A stretch of 6,690 bases of DNA, from assembly GCA_021796135.1 (NCBI GenBank), contig JAJYOQ010000229.1, positions 1 to 6,690 on the forward strand. The letters are read 5' to 3'. The position numbers and the translations under genes were made by a program. Below, in pieces: positions 5,419-6,690 of this stretch. Below the pieces are notes generated by a model, which was given only the letters and a program-made list of their open reading frames with translations, did no database searches and was not told where the DNA came from. The stretch comes from Bacteroidota bacterium. Lineage in GTDB: Bacteria; Bacteroidota; Ignavibacteria; Ignavibacteriales; Ignavibacteriaceae. The stretch's first letter is position 1; each line of letters begins with the position of its first letter.

Positions 5419-6681
5419 ATGAATATCAATGGATACAAAAACTTTAACTTTTTTAATAAATCAATATTTGCTGCTTTATTATTTATAATGATGCAGTCTT
5501 TTATTTTTCAAATGGATACATTAGCTCAAGGCTATTTGCATACATCTGGAATCAAAATTGTGAACGGCAACAATAACGAAGTCAATCTTAAAGGCTTAAA
5601 TCTGGGAAATTGGTTAGAGCCCGAAGGCTATATGTGGCAAACTAATGCAAACTCTCCTACGGCAATTTATAATTTGGTGGTAAATACTGTGGGTCAGCAA
5701 AATGGTGCTCAGTTTTGGAATTCTTATAGGCAAAACTACATTACAAAAAATGATATTGACAGGATTAAAGCATGGGGATTAAATTCAATCCGGCTACCCT
5801 TTCATTACAATTTATTTACTCCCAAAAATACTCCCTATTCCTATATACAAGACGGATTCAATTATGTAGACAGTGTCCTAAGCTGGTGTACGGCAGATAA
5901 AATATATTTAATACTTGATATGCATTGTGCATTGGGGGGACAAAATCGTGACAATATAAGCGATTATCAAGGAGATCCGGCTCTTTGGCAGGACACATCA
6001 TATCAAAATAGAACCGTAGCTCTTTGGCAGAAAATAGCACAGCGTTACGCAAATGAACCATGGATTGGGGGTTATGATTTATTAAATGAAACCGTATGGG
6101 ACTTTACTTCTAACCCATCTCAGTTTAGAAATTTGTTTATACAAATTACTAATGCCATCCGACAGGTTGATAAAAACCATATAGTATTTATCGAAGGGAA
6201 TTATTATGCAACAGACTTTTCATTATTGACTCCAAAATGGGACAATAATATGGTATACAGCTTCCACAAATATTGGAATGCTACTTCGCAAAGTACAATT
6301 CAGTATTTGATAGATTTAAGAAATGCGCAACAAGTCCCCCTATGGCTGGGAGAATCCGGGGAAAATGTTAATACTTGGTATACTGACTGCATACAATTAA
6401 TGAACGCCAATGATATCGGCTGGTGCTGGTGGCCGTTAAAAAAAATGAATTCAAATAACTGCCCTTTGTCAATAAATGAGACATCTGATTATAAAACATT
6501 AATAAATGACTGGAATAATAATATTACCCCTAGTTCTCAATTTGCTATGACTGCGCTTACAGGAATGATAAAAAACATGCAAAGTTTTAATTGCACTTTT
6601 CATCCCGATGTAATAGATGCTATAATAAGACAGCCCACTACCACAGTAACCATTCCATTTGCAAATAATAACATTATATAA
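5419..6681 (+). CDS. Secreted glycoside hydrolase family 5 (endoglucanase-like), possibly cut short by a frameshift
   Basis: Retaining glycosidase expected to cleave beta-linked glucans or related polysaccharides outside the cytoplasm. The ORF has 420 residues. Signal peptide at residues 1-36 (hydrophobic about 15-31, likely cleavage after 'DTLA'). The (beta/alpha)8 catalytic domain covers about 40-370: 'GLNLGNWLEPEGYMW' at 59-73, 'GLNSIRLPFHYN' with R125, 'LILDMHCALGGQN' with H169, acid/base E224 in 'LLNETVWDF', H283 and Y285 in 'SFHKYW', nucleophile E312 in 'LGESGEN', and the aromatic 'GWCWWPLKK' at 334-342. The catalytic set is complete. The start is the earliest possible, since an in-frame TAA lies 3-5 bases before the ATG; the ribosome site is weak. 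After the barrel come 'FHPDVIDAIIRQ' and a Thr-rich linker, then a stop in a TA-rich run. That tail resembles the lead into a further domain (see findings). It has no visible link to the metal genes. Subfamily and exact substrate cannot be set here. Confidence 0.9.
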   Translation: MNINGYKNFNFFNKSIFAALLFIMMQSFIFQMDTLAQGYLHTSGIKIVNGNNNEVNLKGLNLGNWLEPEGYMWQTNANSPTAIYNLVVNTVGQQNGAQFWNSYRQNYITKNDIDRIKAWGLNSIRLPFHYNLFTPKNTPYSYIQDGFNYVDSVLSWCTADKIYLILDMHCALGGQNRDNISDYQGDPALWQDTSYQNRTVALWQKIAQRYANEPWIGGYDLLNETVWDFTSNPSQFRNLFIQITNAIRQVDKNHIVFIEGNYYATDFSLLTPKWDNNMVYSFHKYWNATSQSTIQYLIDLRNAQQVPLWLGESGENVNTWYTDCIQLMNANDIGWCWWPLKKMNSNNCPLSINETSDYKTLINDWNNNITPSSQFAMTALTGMIKNMQSFNCTFHPDVIDAIIRQPTTTVTIPFANNNII

Positions 6682-6690
6682 TGCTGTTTG

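Noticed and set aside
5858..6061. Minus-strand open frame of 67 codons
   Set aside because: Antisense to the GH5 catalytic domain, which is conserved through this stretch.
5419..6681. Functional coupling of the GH5 gene to the metal operon
   Set aside because: Opposite strand, 313-bp gap, no shared repeats of convincing length; neighbourhood alone is not evidence.

Overview
The window is AT-rich and carries two unrelated blocks. Positions 1-5105 (minus strand) hold a heavy-metal efflux cluster of the CzcCBA type. Positions 5419-6681 (plus strand) hold a secreted family 5 glycoside hydrolase. The protein styles (a short Bacteroidetes-like CzcB with a 'LFDSPD' motif, a TolC-like CzcC, small exported beta proteins, a secreted GH5), together with AT richness, suggest a member of the Bacteroidetes/Chlorobi/Ignavibacteria assemblage. 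Two promoter candidates look like ordinary sigma-70 sites with 17-bp spacers rather than the Bacteroidetes TTG/TAnnTTTG type, which leans towards Ignavibacteria/Chlorobi relatives. This taxonomic placement is inference.

Reading the minus strand in the direction of transcription, the order is: an unrecognised 138-residue membrane-anchored or exported protein (5105-4689); a 143-bp gap with a strong promoter candidate and repeats; the TolC-family outer-membrane channel (4545-3238); the periplasmic adaptor (3205-2210); a small exported protein with a beta-barrel-like pattern (2170-1673); and the first 545 residues of the inner-membrane RND pump (1636-1, running off the window). Gaps within the last four genes are only 32-39 bp, so they almost certainly form one operon. 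The pump has the proton-relay/divalent-metal motif with D402, D408 and E415, at the same numbers as classical CzcA. This points to Zn/Co/Cd-type divalent cations rather than Cu/Ag. The pump, adaptor and channel would together form a tripartite complex spanning both membranes. The small beta protein sits between adaptor and pump, where no such gene belongs in the textbook operon.

Positions 5106-5418 are a 313-bp divergent intergenic region with a good promoter candidate for the 138-residue gene, several inverted repeats and no clear promoter for the glycosidase. The glycosidase has a signal peptide and all GH5 catalytic residues. Its reading frame ends 9 bases before the window edge in a TA-rich run, and the other frame there reads on plausibly, so a frameshift is possible.

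No RNA genes, CRISPR arrays, insertion sequences or convincing rho-independent terminators were seen. The least explained parts are the two small exported proteins of the metal cluster and the repeat-bearing promoter regions.
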